Assembly: GCF_025465935.1 (NCBI RefSeq)
Contig: NZ_JANLNV010000059.1
Location: 248,001-312,000 of the forward strand
Direction: 5' to 3'
DNA from: Pseudomonas sp. 7P_10.2_Bac1
GTDB taxonomy: Bacteria > Pseudomonadota > Gammaproteobacteria > Pseudomonadales > Pseudomonadaceae
Length of the DNA stretch: 64,000 nucleotides
Numbering within the stretch: position 1 is the first letter of the stretch; every line of letters begins with the position of its first letter. Below are positions 47,703-56,712 of the stretch, one piece after another. The notes under the pieces are model-generated. The model was not told the DNA's origin. It did no database searches and was given only the letters and a program-made list of their open reading frames with translations. The position numbers and the translations under genes were made by a program.

Positions 47703-48532
47703 GCGAAAGCATTTTGACCCTCAACCCGCCGCTCCAAGCGCGACGCCCCTCGCGGTACTTGCACGCGCTGCGCGACACGTTGTGGTTCTTGCTGGCCTGG
47801 GCGTTGTTGATCGGCGCATGGGAACTGGCCGTGCAGGTCGGCTGGCTGGACGGCCGCGTGTTGCCGCCGCCCAGCGTGACGCTGCCCTATGCCTTTTCCG
47901 GTGAAGCGGTAGTGGGTTTCGGCCAGCAGCGCAGCGGTTTGCTGGAAGCCTTGCTGGTGACCTTGATGCGGGTCAGCGGCGGGTTGCTGGCGGGCAGCCT
48001 GGCGGCGTTGTTGATGGCTGTGGTGATCACCGAAGTGAAGCTGTTGCGGCGTCTGCTGCTGCCGCTGGTGCAGACGCTGGCGCCCATCTCGCCGGTGGCC
48101 TGGGTGCCATTCACCATCGCGGTGATCGGCATTGGCGGCCAGGCCGCAGTCTTCGTGGTGTTCCTCGCCGTGCTGGGCACCATGACGCTGTCACTGGTGG
48201 CCGCGCTCGACGCCATCGACCCGCAGTACCTGAACATTGCCCACAACCTGCGTTGCACCCGCCAACAAATCTGGCTGCGCGTGCGTTTGCCGGCCATTGC
48301 GCCGAGCGCGATGACCAGCCTGCGCATGGCGTTTTTCGGCGCGTGGATGGCGGTGTTGGCCGGGGAAATGGCGGGGATCAATTCCGGGTTGGGCTACATG
48401 ATCATCATGGCCCAGCAGATGTACAACATGCCGTTGGTGATGGTGGGTGTGATGACCATTGGTGCCGTGGGTTTCGTGGTAGATCGCTTGTTGCTGTTGC
48501 TCGGGCGCCGCTTCACCGGGTGGACGTCATGA
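47699..48532 (+). CDS. ABC transporter permease, SsuC/TauC type
   Basis: A 277-residue BPD-type permease with about six membrane helices. The EAA-like loop NIAHNLRCTRQQIWLRVRLP contacts the ATPase. It overlaps the binding-protein gene and the ATPase gene by four bases each (ATGA). The most similar families transport sulfonates, taurine or nitrate; the substrate cannot be read from sequence. Confidence 0.9.
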   Translation: MSESILTLNPPLQARRPSRYLHALRDTLWFLLAWALLIGAWELAVQVGWLDGRVLPPPSVTLPYAFSGEAVVGFGQQRSGLLEALLVTLMRVSGGLLAGSLAALLMAVVITEVKLLRRLLLPLVQTLAPISPVAWVPFTIAVIGIGGQAAVFVVFLAVLGTMTLSLVAALDAIDPQYLNIAHNLRCTRQQIWLRVRLPAIAPSAMTSLRMAFFGAWMAVLAGEMAGINSGLGYMIIMAQQMYNMPLVMVGVMTIGAVGFVVDRLLLLLGRRFTGWTS

Positions 48533-49296
48533 ATCGGGGCGCCACGCTGAGTTTTCGTGGCCTGAGCAAGCAGTTCGAGGGCGGCACCCGAGTCGATGTA
48601 GGTGACCTGGACATCAAGCCCGGCAGCTTCACGGTCCTGTTGGGGCGCAGCGGCTGCGGCAAAAGCACCTTGCTGAACATCGCCGCCGGCTTGCAGCAAC
48701 CCAGCACCGGGCACCTGCTGTATGACGGTCAGCCGTCCACCGGCAACCAGCCCGACAGCGCGCTGATCTTTCAGCAAAACAATTTGTTCCCGTGGATGAG
48801 TGCGGCCGAGAACATCGCCATCGCCCTGCTCAACCGCGGGCTGAATCGCCAAGACGCCCACCGGCGCGCCGAGCAACTGTTGGCGGAGGTCGGTTTGGCT
48901 GACTTCGCCCACCATCGCCCTGGCGCGCTGTCCGGTGGCATGTGCCAGCGCATTGCCCTGGCCCGTGCACTGGCGCTGGAGCCGCGCCTGCTACTGCTCG
49001 ACGAGCCGTTTTCGGCACTGGACGCCCAAACCCGGCGCCTGATGCAAGAGCAGCTGCTGCGTGCCTGGAGCACAAGTGGCGCCACCGTGCTGATGGTCAC
49101 CCATGACCTGCAAGAAGCGTTGCTGCTGGCCGACCGCATCGTACTGATGTCCAGCACACCCCATGGGCACATTGCGCAGATCCTCGAAATCGACCTGCCG
49201 CGCCCCCGCCTTGGGCGCTCGGACCCATTGCTTGACCTGCAAGAACGGCTAGACGCGTTCCTGACTCACGAAACCCGGCTGGCCGAGCATTTTTAG
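48529..49296 (+). CDS. ABC transporter ATP-binding protein, SsuB/TauB type
   Basis: A 255-residue ATPase with Walker A GRSGCGKSTLL, the signature LSGGMCQRIALARALA and Walker B LLLLDEPFSALD, then the switch His in MVTHDLQEALLLADRI. It completes the importer with the two genes before it. Confidence 0.94.
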   Translation: MNRGATLSFRGLSKQFEGGTRVDVGDLDIKPGSFTVLLGRSGCGKSTLLNIAAGLQQPSTGHLLYDGQPSTGNQPDSALIFQQNNLFPWMSAAENIAIALLNRGLNRQDAHRRAEQLLAEVGLADFAHHRPGALSGGMCQRIALARALALEPRLLLLDEPFSALDAQTRRLMQEQLLRAWSTSGATVLMVTHDLQEALLLADRIVLMSSTPHGHIAQILEIDLPRPRLGRSDPLLDLQERLDAFLTHETRLAEHF

Positions 49297-49374
49297 TTAA
49301 CACGGGACCTCCCGACTTACTTGATTGGCAACCGGTCATTCGACCGACACGCCGCCCCTTGAAGAGCAAAGACC

Positions 49375-49929
49375 ATGAGTGAAACCACACACCGCGTGAC
49401 CATCAACGGACTTCAGGTCAACGCAGGCCGAGACGTTCGCGAACGCATCCGCGCCGATGGCGAAGGTGACATCGCCCGCCCGCTCTACCAGACCTCCGTG
49501 CAGTGGACCCAGGGCTACCAGACCGAAACAAAGGTCAAGTCCGGCGCCGTGCTGCACGGCGACGAACCCTGCGCCTACGGTGGCGCCGGGCTGGGTGCGA
49601 CACCTCAGGAACTGCTGCTGGCCGGGATCGGCAACTGCCTGGCGGCCACCTATATCGGCGGCCTGTCGGCATCCGGGGTCAAGGTCAACAGCCTGGTGCT
49701 GGACGTCTCAGGGCGCGTGGATTTTCGTGCAGCGTTTGGCGTGACCACCGGCAACCCGGGGTTTGAGAGCATCCAGGTGCAGGTGAAGATCGACACCGAA
49801 GAGTCGGCCGAACGCGTAGAAAGCTTGCTGGCCAAGTTGCTGCCGACCGCGCCGATCCCCGACACCATCATGCGCCCGGTGCCGCTGACGGTGGAGGTGA
49901 AACACACGGGCGGCGCCAGCCATGGCTGA
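49375..49929 (+). CDS. OsmC family protein
   Basis: A 184-residue OsmC/Ohr-fold protein, with LGATPQELLLAGIGNCLAAT as the family helix including one conserved Cys; a second Cys lies earlier (GDEPCAYGG). OsmC proteins reduce organic hydroperoxides with two Cys. Near transporters of organosulfur compounds, related proteins often appear with flavoprotein genes. It overlaps the next gene by eight bases. Confidence 0.85.
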   Translation: MSETTHRVTINGLQVNAGRDVRERIRADGEGDIARPLYQTSVQWTQGYQTETKVKSGAVLHGDEPCAYGGAGLGATPQELLLAGIGNCLAATYIGGLSASGVKVNSLVLDVSGRVDFRAAFGVTTGNPGFESIQVQVKIDTEESAERVESLLAKLLPTAPIPDTIMRPVPLTVEVKHTGGASHG

Positions 49930-51106
49930 CCACGAGCACTCGGTTCTGGTGGTGGGTGGCGGGCCTGCAGGGTTGTCTTGCGCTTTCGAACTGGTGCGCG
50001 CGGGCCTGAGCCCGCTGGTGCTGGAACGCACTCAGGCGGTGGGTGACGTGTGGCGCAACCACTATGACGGGTTGCGCCTGAACACCGGGCGCTGGTTTTC
50101 CGGGCTGCCGGGCCTGCGCTTCCCGTGGGCGGCGGGCCGTTGGCCGAGCCGTGACGACCTGGCCAAGGAGCTGGCAGCACTGCCAGCCCGTGGCGGCTTT
50201 AATGTGCTGACCGGGTGCGAAGTGGTGTCTGTCCAATACCTGGCGGCGCGCGGGCTGTGGCAAGTGCGCTGCCGTGATGACCGGGTGTTCAGCGCTTCGG
50301 CGCTGGTGGTTGCCACTGGCACCTCGTGCGTTCCGTCGATTCCGCAGTGGCCGGGGGCGCAGCAGTTTACCGGGCAGATCGTCCACGCCGCGCACTTCGG
50401 CAATGCCCGCCGCTACGCGGGTAAGCACGTCGTGGTGGTGGGCAGTGGTAACTCATCGTGCGAGATTGCCAGCCGTCTGGTGCCGCATGCGGCGTCGGTC
50501 ACGTTGTCGGTCAGGCGTGCGCCGCACTTTCTGCCCAAAAGTCTGTTCGGCGTACCGCTGGCGGCGCTGGGCACGCTGATCCGTCGGCTGCCGACCCGCT
50601 GGAGCGATGCGGTGCTGAGCGGATTGTCGCGGCGCTGGGTCGGGGATTTGTCCGCCTATGGCCTGCCGCCTCCGGCGCAAGGTGTCTCCGGCCTGGGCAG
50701 CGTCACCCCGACGCTGTTCATGCCGGTGATCGACGACCTGAAACAAGGCCGTATCAAGGTCGTCGGGCCGTTGCTGGAACTGAACGAAAAAGGCGCCGTG
50801 GCTTACACAGGTCTGGATCGGACGCAGCGGAGCACGCTGAACCTGGACGTGATCGTGGCAGGCACCGGTTACACCACGGGCTTGGAATCACTGATCCACT
50901 ATCCGGAGCCGATTACTGCGGACGGCAAACCGATGGTCGATGCCAACGGTCAGTCGACCGTTGCCAATGGGCTGTTTTTCATCGGTTACCGCAACCCCAT
51001 CAGCGGGCAATTACGTGAAATCGGCTTACAGGCACCGGGCGTGGCTGCGGGCATCAAGCGTTATCTGGAACCCCAGCTGAAACCTGTCGTCGCTGCCGAA
51101 AATTGA
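49922..51106 (+). CDS. FAD/NAD(P)-binding monooxygenase-like oxidoreductase
   Basis: A 394-residue flavoprotein with two nucleotide motifs: VLVVGGGPAGLSCAFEL for FAD and HVVVVGSGNSSCEIA for NAD(P)H. This pattern matches flavin-containing monooxygenases and YUCCA/CzcO-like proteins. Its operon partners (OsmC and an organosulfur-type ABC importer) suggest oxidation of an imported compound. The exact FMO fingerprint is not complete, so the activity is left open. Confidence 0.85.
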   Translation: MADHEHSVLVVGGGPAGLSCAFELVRAGLSPLVLERTQAVGDVWRNHYDGLRLNTGRWFSGLPGLRFPWAAGRWPSRDDLAKELAALPARGGFNVLTGCEVVSVQYLAARGLWQVRCRDDRVFSASALVVATGTSCVPSIPQWPGAQQFTGQIVHAAHFGNARRYAGKHVVVVGSGNSSCEIASRLVPHAASVTLSVRRAPHFLPKSLFGVPLAALGTLIRRLPTRWSDAVLSGLSRRWVGDLSAYGLPPPAQGVSGLGSVTPTLFMPVIDDLKQGRIKVVGPLLELNEKGAVAYTGLDRTQRSTLNLDVIVAGTGYTTGLESLIHYPEPITADGKPMVDANGQSTVANGLFFIGYRNPISGQLREIGLQAPGVAAGIKRYLEPQLKPVVAAEN

Positions 51107-51124
51107 GGCCGCGTTGGGTTCAAC

Positions 51125-51194
51125 CTGTAGAAGCGAGCTTGCCTCGCGATCTTTTAAAAGATAAAAAGATCGCGAGGCAAGCTCGCTCCTACAG
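51125..51194. repeat. REP palindrome
   Basis: Nearly perfect inverted arms of the CTGTAGAAGCGAGCTTGCCT unit and its partner, around AAAAGATAAAA. It lies between two convergent genes (the flavoprotein and the hydrolase) and could serve both as a transcript end. Confidence 0.92.
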
Positions 51195-51197
51195 GGG

Positions 51198-52046
51198 TCA
51201 ACAGCTGTCTGCTAAACGCTCGAACGCTTGCAGCACTTGCTCCGGGCGTTCGAGCATGAGTTGATGGCCGCACGCCAACACCTCGTAGTGCGCGTTGGGC
51301 AGTTGCCGTGCCAGGGCTTCGCCGCCGCTGGCAGGGGTCAGGCCGTCGGTTTCGCCAGACACCACTTGCACCGGCAAGTCCAGCCCGGCAAGGGCTTGGG
51401 CATCGGGCCATTGCGCGTTGTTCATCAGGGCCTTGAAAACGTCCAGCCGGTTGCGCTGGGCCAGGCCGTCTTCATAGTCGACCAGTGCCGCGTCGGCCTG
51501 CGGATGCCAGGCGCGGGCGCGGAAATCCTTGGCCAGGATCGGGCGTAAAATCTTCAGCAGCCAGTTCGGCAAACTCAGGATGCCCCCCGTCACAACCGGT
51601 CGATGCAATACGCTGCCCAGCAGCATGGCACCGTCGATGCGCAGTGGCGGCTGTTGGTGCGACAGTTCAATCAAGGTGCTCATGGCCAGCCCGGTGCCGT
51701 AGGAGTGCGCCACATACAGGTTGCGCGGCCCGGCATAGCGACGCAGCACCGCCAGGTTGTCGGCCACCAGTTCGTTCCAGGCGTAAGCGCTGGCGCCACG
51801 GGGTTTGTCACTGTCGCCGTGGCCGAGCAAGTCCCAGGCCACCAGGGTGTAGCCCTGCTCGCTCAAGTTGCGCCACAGCTCGCGCCATTGGTCTTTGTTG
51901 CCGCCGCTGCCATGGCCCAAAAACACCACGGTGTCGCGGTTGCCCTGATGCACGGCCACGCTCAGCCGTCGTCCGGGGCGCACTTCGATGAGTTGGCCGC
52001 GCACCAGCGGCAGGTGGGCGAATCGATTCGGGTCAGCCATGGGCAC
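51198..52046 (-). CDS. Alpha/beta hydrolase
   Basis: A 282-residue alpha/beta-hydrolase fold protein. The nucleophile elbow is VAHSYGTGLA, the oxyanion region VFLGHGSGGNKDQW and the catalytic His in ACGHQLMLERPEQV. An Asp in VSGETDGLTP completes a likely triad. It overlaps the LLM monooxygenase gene, so it may act on the product of that enzyme or release a group before oxidation. Confidence 0.88.
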   Translation of the reverse strand: MPMADPNRFAHLPLVRGQLIEVRPGRRLSVAVHQGNRDTVVFLGHGSGGNKDQWRELWRNLSEQGYTLVAWDLLGHGDSDKPRGASAYAWNELVADNLAVLRRYAGPRNLYVAHSYGTGLAMSTLIELSHQQPPLRIDGAMLLGSVLHRPVVTGGILSLPNWLLKILRPILAKDFRARAWHPQADAALVDYEDGLAQRNRLDVFKALMNNAQWPDAQALAGLDLPVQVVSGETDGLTPASGGEALARQLPNAHYEVLACGHQLMLERPEQVLQAFERLADSC

Positions 52047-53256
52047 CTAAGGCCTCCTGAGGGGCAAAGTAGTCGGGACGGGGCAAGCCCAAATGATCGC
52101 GCAAGGTGCGGCCCTGATAAGCACGTCGGAACAGCCCGCGACGCTGCAACTCGGGGACCACCTTGTCAACAAACGCATCCAGTGAGCCGGGCAAAAACGG
52201 CGGCATCACGTTGAAGCCGTCGGCAGCGCCTTCGACAAACCATTGCTCCAGAGTGTCGGCGATCTGCCGGGCATCGCCCACCAGCACCAGATGCCCGCGT
52301 GCCGCCGCCATGCGCAAGTACAACTGGCGAATGCTCAAGCCTTCTTCGCGGGCCACACGAATCAACAGGTCACGGCGGCTGACACCCGACTCGGTGGCTG
52401 GCAGCTCAGGTAGCGGGCCGTCCAGCGGGAAGGCCGACAGGTCGGTGCCTCCGGCGATATCCGCGAGCAGCGACAGGCCGACTTCGGGCTGCACCAAGCC
52501 CTGCAACTGGTCAAACAGCGCCTGGGCCTCGTCCACGGTGTCCGCCACAATCGGCATCACGCCCGGCATGATTTTCACCTGCCCGGCGCTGCGCCCGTAC
52601 TTGGGCAACAAGGCCTTGAGTTCACGGTAGAAGCGCTTCGCGCCCGCCAACTCAGGTTGGGCGGTGAACACCACTTCAGCATGGGCCGCCGCCAACTCAC
52701 AGCCTTCGCGCGAGGCACCGGCCAACACTTGCACCGGCGCCACGCCCGCGCTGGCCCAGCGTTGCTGCACGTCCGCCAGAAAACGGTAAGCCAGCTCATA
52801 ACGCCGCGCATGTTCAAAATGCCCGTCGCGGCCGAAGTTGAAGGCTTCGTTGGCATTGCTTGACGTCACCAGGTTCCAGCCGCTGCGCTGGCCGCTAAGG
52901 GCTTGGAGGGAAGTGAAAGACTGCGCCAGCGTCTCGACCTGGTTGTATGAGGTGGTGACGGTCGCCACCAGGCCGATGCGCTCGGTGACCGCGGCCAGCG
53001 CCGCCAGCAGCGTCAAGGGCTCAAAGTGTTCGGTGCGCGACATCCGGCTCAGCGTCTCCAGGCTACCCGGCAACATGGCCAGGGTGTCGGAGAGGAACAG
53101 CGCATCAAAACAACCGCGCTCGGCGGTGCGGGCCAGTTGCTGATAGTGGGCGAAATTCAGCCCGCCATCGGCCTGCGCACCGGGGTGCCGCCAGCCAGCG
53201 ATATGATGCCCGGTGGCCATAAGAAACGCGTTGAGGCTCATCATGCGCTGGCTCAT
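52033..53256 (-). CDS. LLM-class flavin-dependent monooxygenase (NtaA/SnaA/DszA type)
   Basis: A 407-residue luciferase-like FMNH2-dependent monooxygenase. Signatures are the N-terminal GWRHPGAQADGGLNFAHYQQ region, GCFDALFLSDTL, and SGQRSGWNLVTSSNANEAFN, the flavin site of the NtaA/SnaA/DszA branch. This branch cleaves C-N or C-S bonds in chelators and organosulfur compounds. A flavin reductase is not encoded nearby. It overlaps the ABC-ATPase gene by four bases. Confidence 0.9.
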   Translation of the reverse strand: MSQRMMSLNAFLMATGHHIAGWRHPGAQADGGLNFAHYQQLARTAERGCFDALFLSDTLAMLPGSLETLSRMSRTEHFEPLTLLAALAAVTERIGLVATVTTSYNQVETLAQSFTSLQALSGQRSGWNLVTSSNANEAFNFGRDGHFEHARRYELAYRFLADVQQRWASAGVAPVQVLAGASREGCELAAAHAEVVFTAQPELAGAKRFYRELKALLPKYGRSAGQVKIMPGVMPIVADTVDEAQALFDQLQGLVQPEVGLSLLADIAGGTDLSAFPLDGPLPELPATESGVSRRDLLIRVAREEGLSIRQLYLRMAAARGHLVLVGDARQIADTLEQWFVEGAADGFNVMPPFLPGSLDAFVDKVVPELQRRGLFRRAYQGRTLRDHLGLPRPDYFAPQEALGAHG

Positions 53257-54878
53257 GGCGTGGCCTCCAATGCGGGGGCATGCACGGCAAAATCCTGCAG
53301 CAGCCTGCGGGTGTAAGGATGGCTCGGATGCCCCAGCAACTCAGCCGTCGCGCCCTCTTCCACCACCTGCCCGGCCTGCATCACGGCGATACGGTCACTC
53401 AGGCGCGCGGCCACGCGCAGGTCGTGGGTGATAAAGACGATGCTCAACTTGAGCCGTCGTTGCAGGTCTTCCAGCAGCTCAAGAATCTGCACTTGGATCA
53501 GCGCATCCAGGGCCGACACACACTCGTCGGCGATCAGTACTTTAGGTTCCACCGCCAAGGCTCGGGCAATGCCGATCCGCTGGCGCTGACCACCAGAAAA
53601 CTCATGGGGATAACGTGCCAGCGCGGTTTCTGGCAGGCCCACCAGCGCCAGCACCTCGCGGGCTTTTTCGGCGGCTTGCTCCGGGCTGCGACCTTGAGCC
53701 AGCGGCCCGGTCATCAGTTGCGTGCCGATGCGCTGACGCGGGTTGAGCGAGGCAAACGGGTCCTGGAAGATCATCTGCACCTCACCCCGCAGCCCGCGCA
53801 ACTGCGCTTCGGGCAGATCGGTCACTTCGCGTCCGTGCCATTGCAGGCTGCCGCCATCGCTGCGTAACAGCCGTACCAGACAGCGGCCCAGAGTCGACTT
53901 GCCCGAGCCGGACTCGCCGACGATGCCCAGGGTTTCGCCTTGCGCCAAGTGCAGATCGACACCGGCCACTGCCCGCGTAGTCCGACGCCCCCACCAGCCG
54001 ATACGGCGGCTGAAGTGTTTTTCCAGTTTCTTCGCGTGCAGCACCGGCTGCCCCGGTGCCAGCGTCGGGCGCGGATGCGCTGACGTGGCCGAGACAGCTG
54101 CAATCAACTGCCGCGTATAGTCTTGCTGCGGCGCGCCCAATACCTGAGCCGCCGAGCCTTGCTCCACCAGATGGCCCTTTTGCAACACCAGCACGCGGTC
54201 GGCAATCGCCTGGACCACGGCAAAGTCATGGGTGATAAACAGCATGGCCATGCCCTGCTCACGCTGAATGCGACGCAGCAAATCCAGAATCTGCCGCTGA
54301 GTGGTGACATCCAGTGCCGAGGTCGGCTCGTCAGCGATCAGCAGCTTGGGCGCAAAAGCCAACGCCATGGCGATCACCACGCGCTGGCGCTGCCCACCTG
54401 ACAGCTCGAACGGGTAAGCGTGATAGAGGCGCTCCGGGTCCGGCAGGCCAACATAACCGAGCAGTTCGAGTACCCGCGCCCGGCGCTGGGCGCGGTCTTT
54501 CACGCCGTGGGCCTGGAGCGTCTCGTCGATCTGTCGGCCCACGCTGAGCAGCGGGTTGAGCGCGCTCATCGGCTCCTGAAAGACCATGCTGATGTCTCGC
54601 CCGCGCAGCGCACGCATGGCCGGCTCGTCCAGTGTCGCAAGGTCCTGGCCACGCCAGCGCAGCCTGCCGTGTTCGACTTTCAAGGGCGGCGGTAGCAGGC
54701 GCAGCAGGGCTTTGGCCAGCATTGACTTGCCCGAGCCGGACTCGCCGACCACGCACAGGCATTCGCCTGCGCGCACCTGCAGCGATAAATCATGCAGCGC
54801 ATGGCTGCGGTCGCCGCCCGCAGGCAAGGCAATACGCAGATGCTCGACGTCGAGCAAAAGGGGTTGGGCGGCACTCAT
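53253..54878 (-). CDS. Duplicated ABC ATPase for oligopeptide-type importer
   Basis: A 541-residue fusion of two ABC ATPase domains like DppD and DppF joined. Walker A motifs are [14 protein letters not shown] in the first half and [14 protein letters not shown] in the second; both halves have [15 protein letters not shown] or [19 protein letters not shown] signatures and Walker B. It energises the importer formed with the two permeases and the binding protein upstream. All four genes overlap by four bases. Confidence 0.94.
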   Translation of the reverse strand: MSAAQPLLLDVEHLRIALPAGGDRSHALHDLSLQVRAGECLCVVGESGSGKSMLAKALLRLLPPPLKVEHGRLRWRGQDLATLDEPAMRALRGRDISMVFQEPMSALNPLLSVGRQIDETLQAHGVKDRAQRRARVLELLGYVGLPDPERLYHAYPFELSGGQRQRVVIAMALAFAPKLLIADEPTSALDVTTQRQILDLLRRIQREQGMAMLFITHDFAVVQAIADRVLVLQKGHLVEQGSAAQVLGAPQQDYTRQLIAAVSATSAHPRPTLAPGQPVLHAKKLEKHFSRRIGWWGRRTTRAVAGVDLHLAQGETLGIVGESGSGKSTLGRCLVRLLRSDGGSLQWHGREVTDLPEAQLRGLRGEVQMIFQDPFASLNPRQRIGTQLMTGPLAQGRSPEQAAEKAREVLALVGLPETALARYPHEFSGGQRQRIGIARALAVEPKVLIADECVSALDALIQVQILELLEDLQRRLKLSIVFITHDLRVAARLSDRIAVMQAGQVVEEGATAELLGHPSHPYTRRLLQDFAVHAPALEATP

Positions 54879-55723
54879 GACGATTCTCCAGGGCGGCGAG
54901 CAGGTTCCAAAGCAATGCGCAAGCCTTCGCCCACGCGGTTAACCGCCAGTACACAGAACAGAATCGCCAGCCCCGGCATCAGGCTCATCCACCAGGCCTC
55001 ACGCAGCATGCCGCGCGAAGCGTTGATCATGTAGCCCCAGCTCATCGCGTCCGGATCGCCCAGGCCGAGAAAGGCCAGTGCCGCCTCGGTGAGAATCGCC
55101 GTGGCCATCACAAAACTCAGGGTTACCAGCAACGGTGCCAAGGCGTTGGGCAGGATTTGCCGGAACACGATTGCCAACGGCGATTGCCCCAGCACCCGTG
55201 CTGCTTGCACAAACTCACGCTGGCGCAGGCTGAGAAACTCGCTGCGCACAAGGCGTGCCACCGCAGGCCAGGCGACCAGCGCAATGGCCAACACGATGGT
55301 GCCCAGCGACGGTTCCAGCACCGCCACCAGAATCACCGCCAGCACCAGTTGCGGAATAATCTGGAAAAACTCGGCAATACGCATCAATACCGCGTCCACC
55401 CAGCCGCCGAAATACCCGGCCAATGCCCCAACCAGCAAGCCGGTGAGCAAGGTCGCCAGGGTCGCCAGCACCCCCACCGACAGCGACACCCGTGCGCCAT
55501 ACAGCAAACCGGTGGCCAGATCGCGGCCCAGCAGGTCACTGCCCAACCAATGCGCAGCCTGAGTAAACGGCGCGAGCATCGGCGTGGTGTTCATCTCCCA
55601 GGGCGAGCCGGGGGAGATCCACGGTGCTGCGATTGCCAGCAGGCCCAACAGCAACAAAAAGACCGCACCGACCAGCGCCGCGGGCTGCGCGCTAAAACGT
55701 TGCCACACACTTGAATCCTTCAT
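54875..55723 (-). CDS. ABC permease, DppC type
   Basis: A 282-residue permease with about six membrane helices and an N-terminal domain typical of DppC (LVGAVFLLLLGLLAIAAPWI, then WLGSDLLGRDLATGLLYGAR). I start at 55723 because it gives the ATGA overlap with the upstream gene; the longer frame from 55768 lies wholly inside it. Confidence 0.92.
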   Translation of the reverse strand: MKDSSVWQRFSAQPAALVGAVFLLLLGLLAIAAPWISPGSPWEMNTTPMLAPFTQAAHWLGSDLLGRDLATGLLYGARVSLSVGVLATLATLLTGLLVGALAGYFGGWVDAVLMRIAEFFQIIPQLVLAVILVAVLEPSLGTIVLAIALVAWPAVARLVRSEFLSLRQREFVQAARVLGQSPLAIVFRQILPNALAPLLVTLSFVMATAILTEAALAFLGLGDPDAMSWGYMINASRGMLREAWWMSLMPGLAILFCVLAVNRVGEGLRIALEPARRPGESS

Positions 55724-56712
55724 CGCGCTGCCCCTTCGGCGCCAATCCGCGGGTCGATCAGACGGCACACCACATCCGTCAGCAGGTTGAAACCGACCAC
55801 CAGAATCGAGATCAGCAAAAAGCCGCCCAGCAGTACGCTGTAATCGCGCTGGGACAAGGCGTCGTACATCAGTCGGCCAATGCCCGGCCAGGAATACACC
55901 ACTTCGATCAACAAGGCGCCGCTGGCCAGTTGGCCGAGTTGCAACCCGGCGAAGGTCACCACCGGCAGCAACGCATTGCGCAGCACATGGGCGAAGACAA
56001 TACGGCTCGGCGCCAAGCCCTTGGCGCGGGCGGTATAGACGTGCTCTTGCTGCAACGCTTCAAGGGTCGCGGCGCGGGTCAGGTGCACGTAAAGGGCCAA
56101 AAACAGAAAGCTCAGCGACAGGCACGGCAACACCAGATGTCGCAGTCGGTCGCCCAGCCAGGCCAATCCGCTCAGGTCGGTGGCGACGGTCTGCATGCCA
56201 AACGCTGGCAGCCAGTCGAGCTTGACCGAGAACAACACGATCAACAGCATCGCCAGCCAGAACGGCGGCGTGCCGTACAACAGCAGCGCACCGTTGGAAA
56301 TCAGCCCATCGAGCCAGCGTCGGCGCTGGCGGCTGAGCGCGGCGAGCGCACCCAGTGCCACGCCGAACACCGAGGAGATGACAAACGCCGAGCCCATCAG
56401 GCTCAAGGTGGCGGGCAGGCGCTCGGACAGCAGATCCCACACCGGCGCCTGATTGCGGTAGGAGTAGCCCAGATCCAAATGCGCCACTTGGCCCAGGTAG
56501 TGCACCAACTGTTGTGGCAGCGGCTTATCGAGCCCCATGTCACTGCGCAGCTTGGCGATGTACTGGGCATCGTCGACGCCCGCCTCACCCGCCATCAGCA
56601 ACGCCGGATCACCCGGCGCCAGGCGCACCAGCAAAAAGCTCAATACCATCACACCCAGAATCATCAGCAGCGCACGCCCAAGACGTGCGCCGAAGAACCA
56701 CACGCCACTCAT
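55720..56712 (-). CDS. ABC permease, DppB type
   Basis: A 330-residue permease of the DppB/OppB type with the N-terminal helix LGRALLMILGVMVLSFLLVR and RLAPGDPA. The EAA loop is TARAKGLAPSRIVFAHVLRN. It is the partner of the DppC-type permease and is coupled to it and to the binding-protein gene by ATGA overlaps. Confidence 0.93.
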   Translation of the reverse strand: MSGVWFFGARLGRALLMILGVMVLSFLLVRLAPGDPALLMAGEAGVDDAQYIAKLRSDMGLDKPLPQQLVHYLGQVAHLDLGYSYRNQAPVWDLLSERLPATLSLMGSAFVISSVFGVALGALAALSRQRRRWLDGLISNGALLLYGTPPFWLAMLLIVLFSVKLDWLPAFGMQTVATDLSGLAWLGDRLRHLVLPCLSLSFLFLALYVHLTRAATLEALQQEHVYTARAKGLAPSRIVFAHVLRNALLPVVTFAGLQLGQLASGALLIEVVYSWPGIGRLMYDALSQRDYSVLLGGFLLISILVVGFNLLTDVVCRLIDPRIGAEGAAR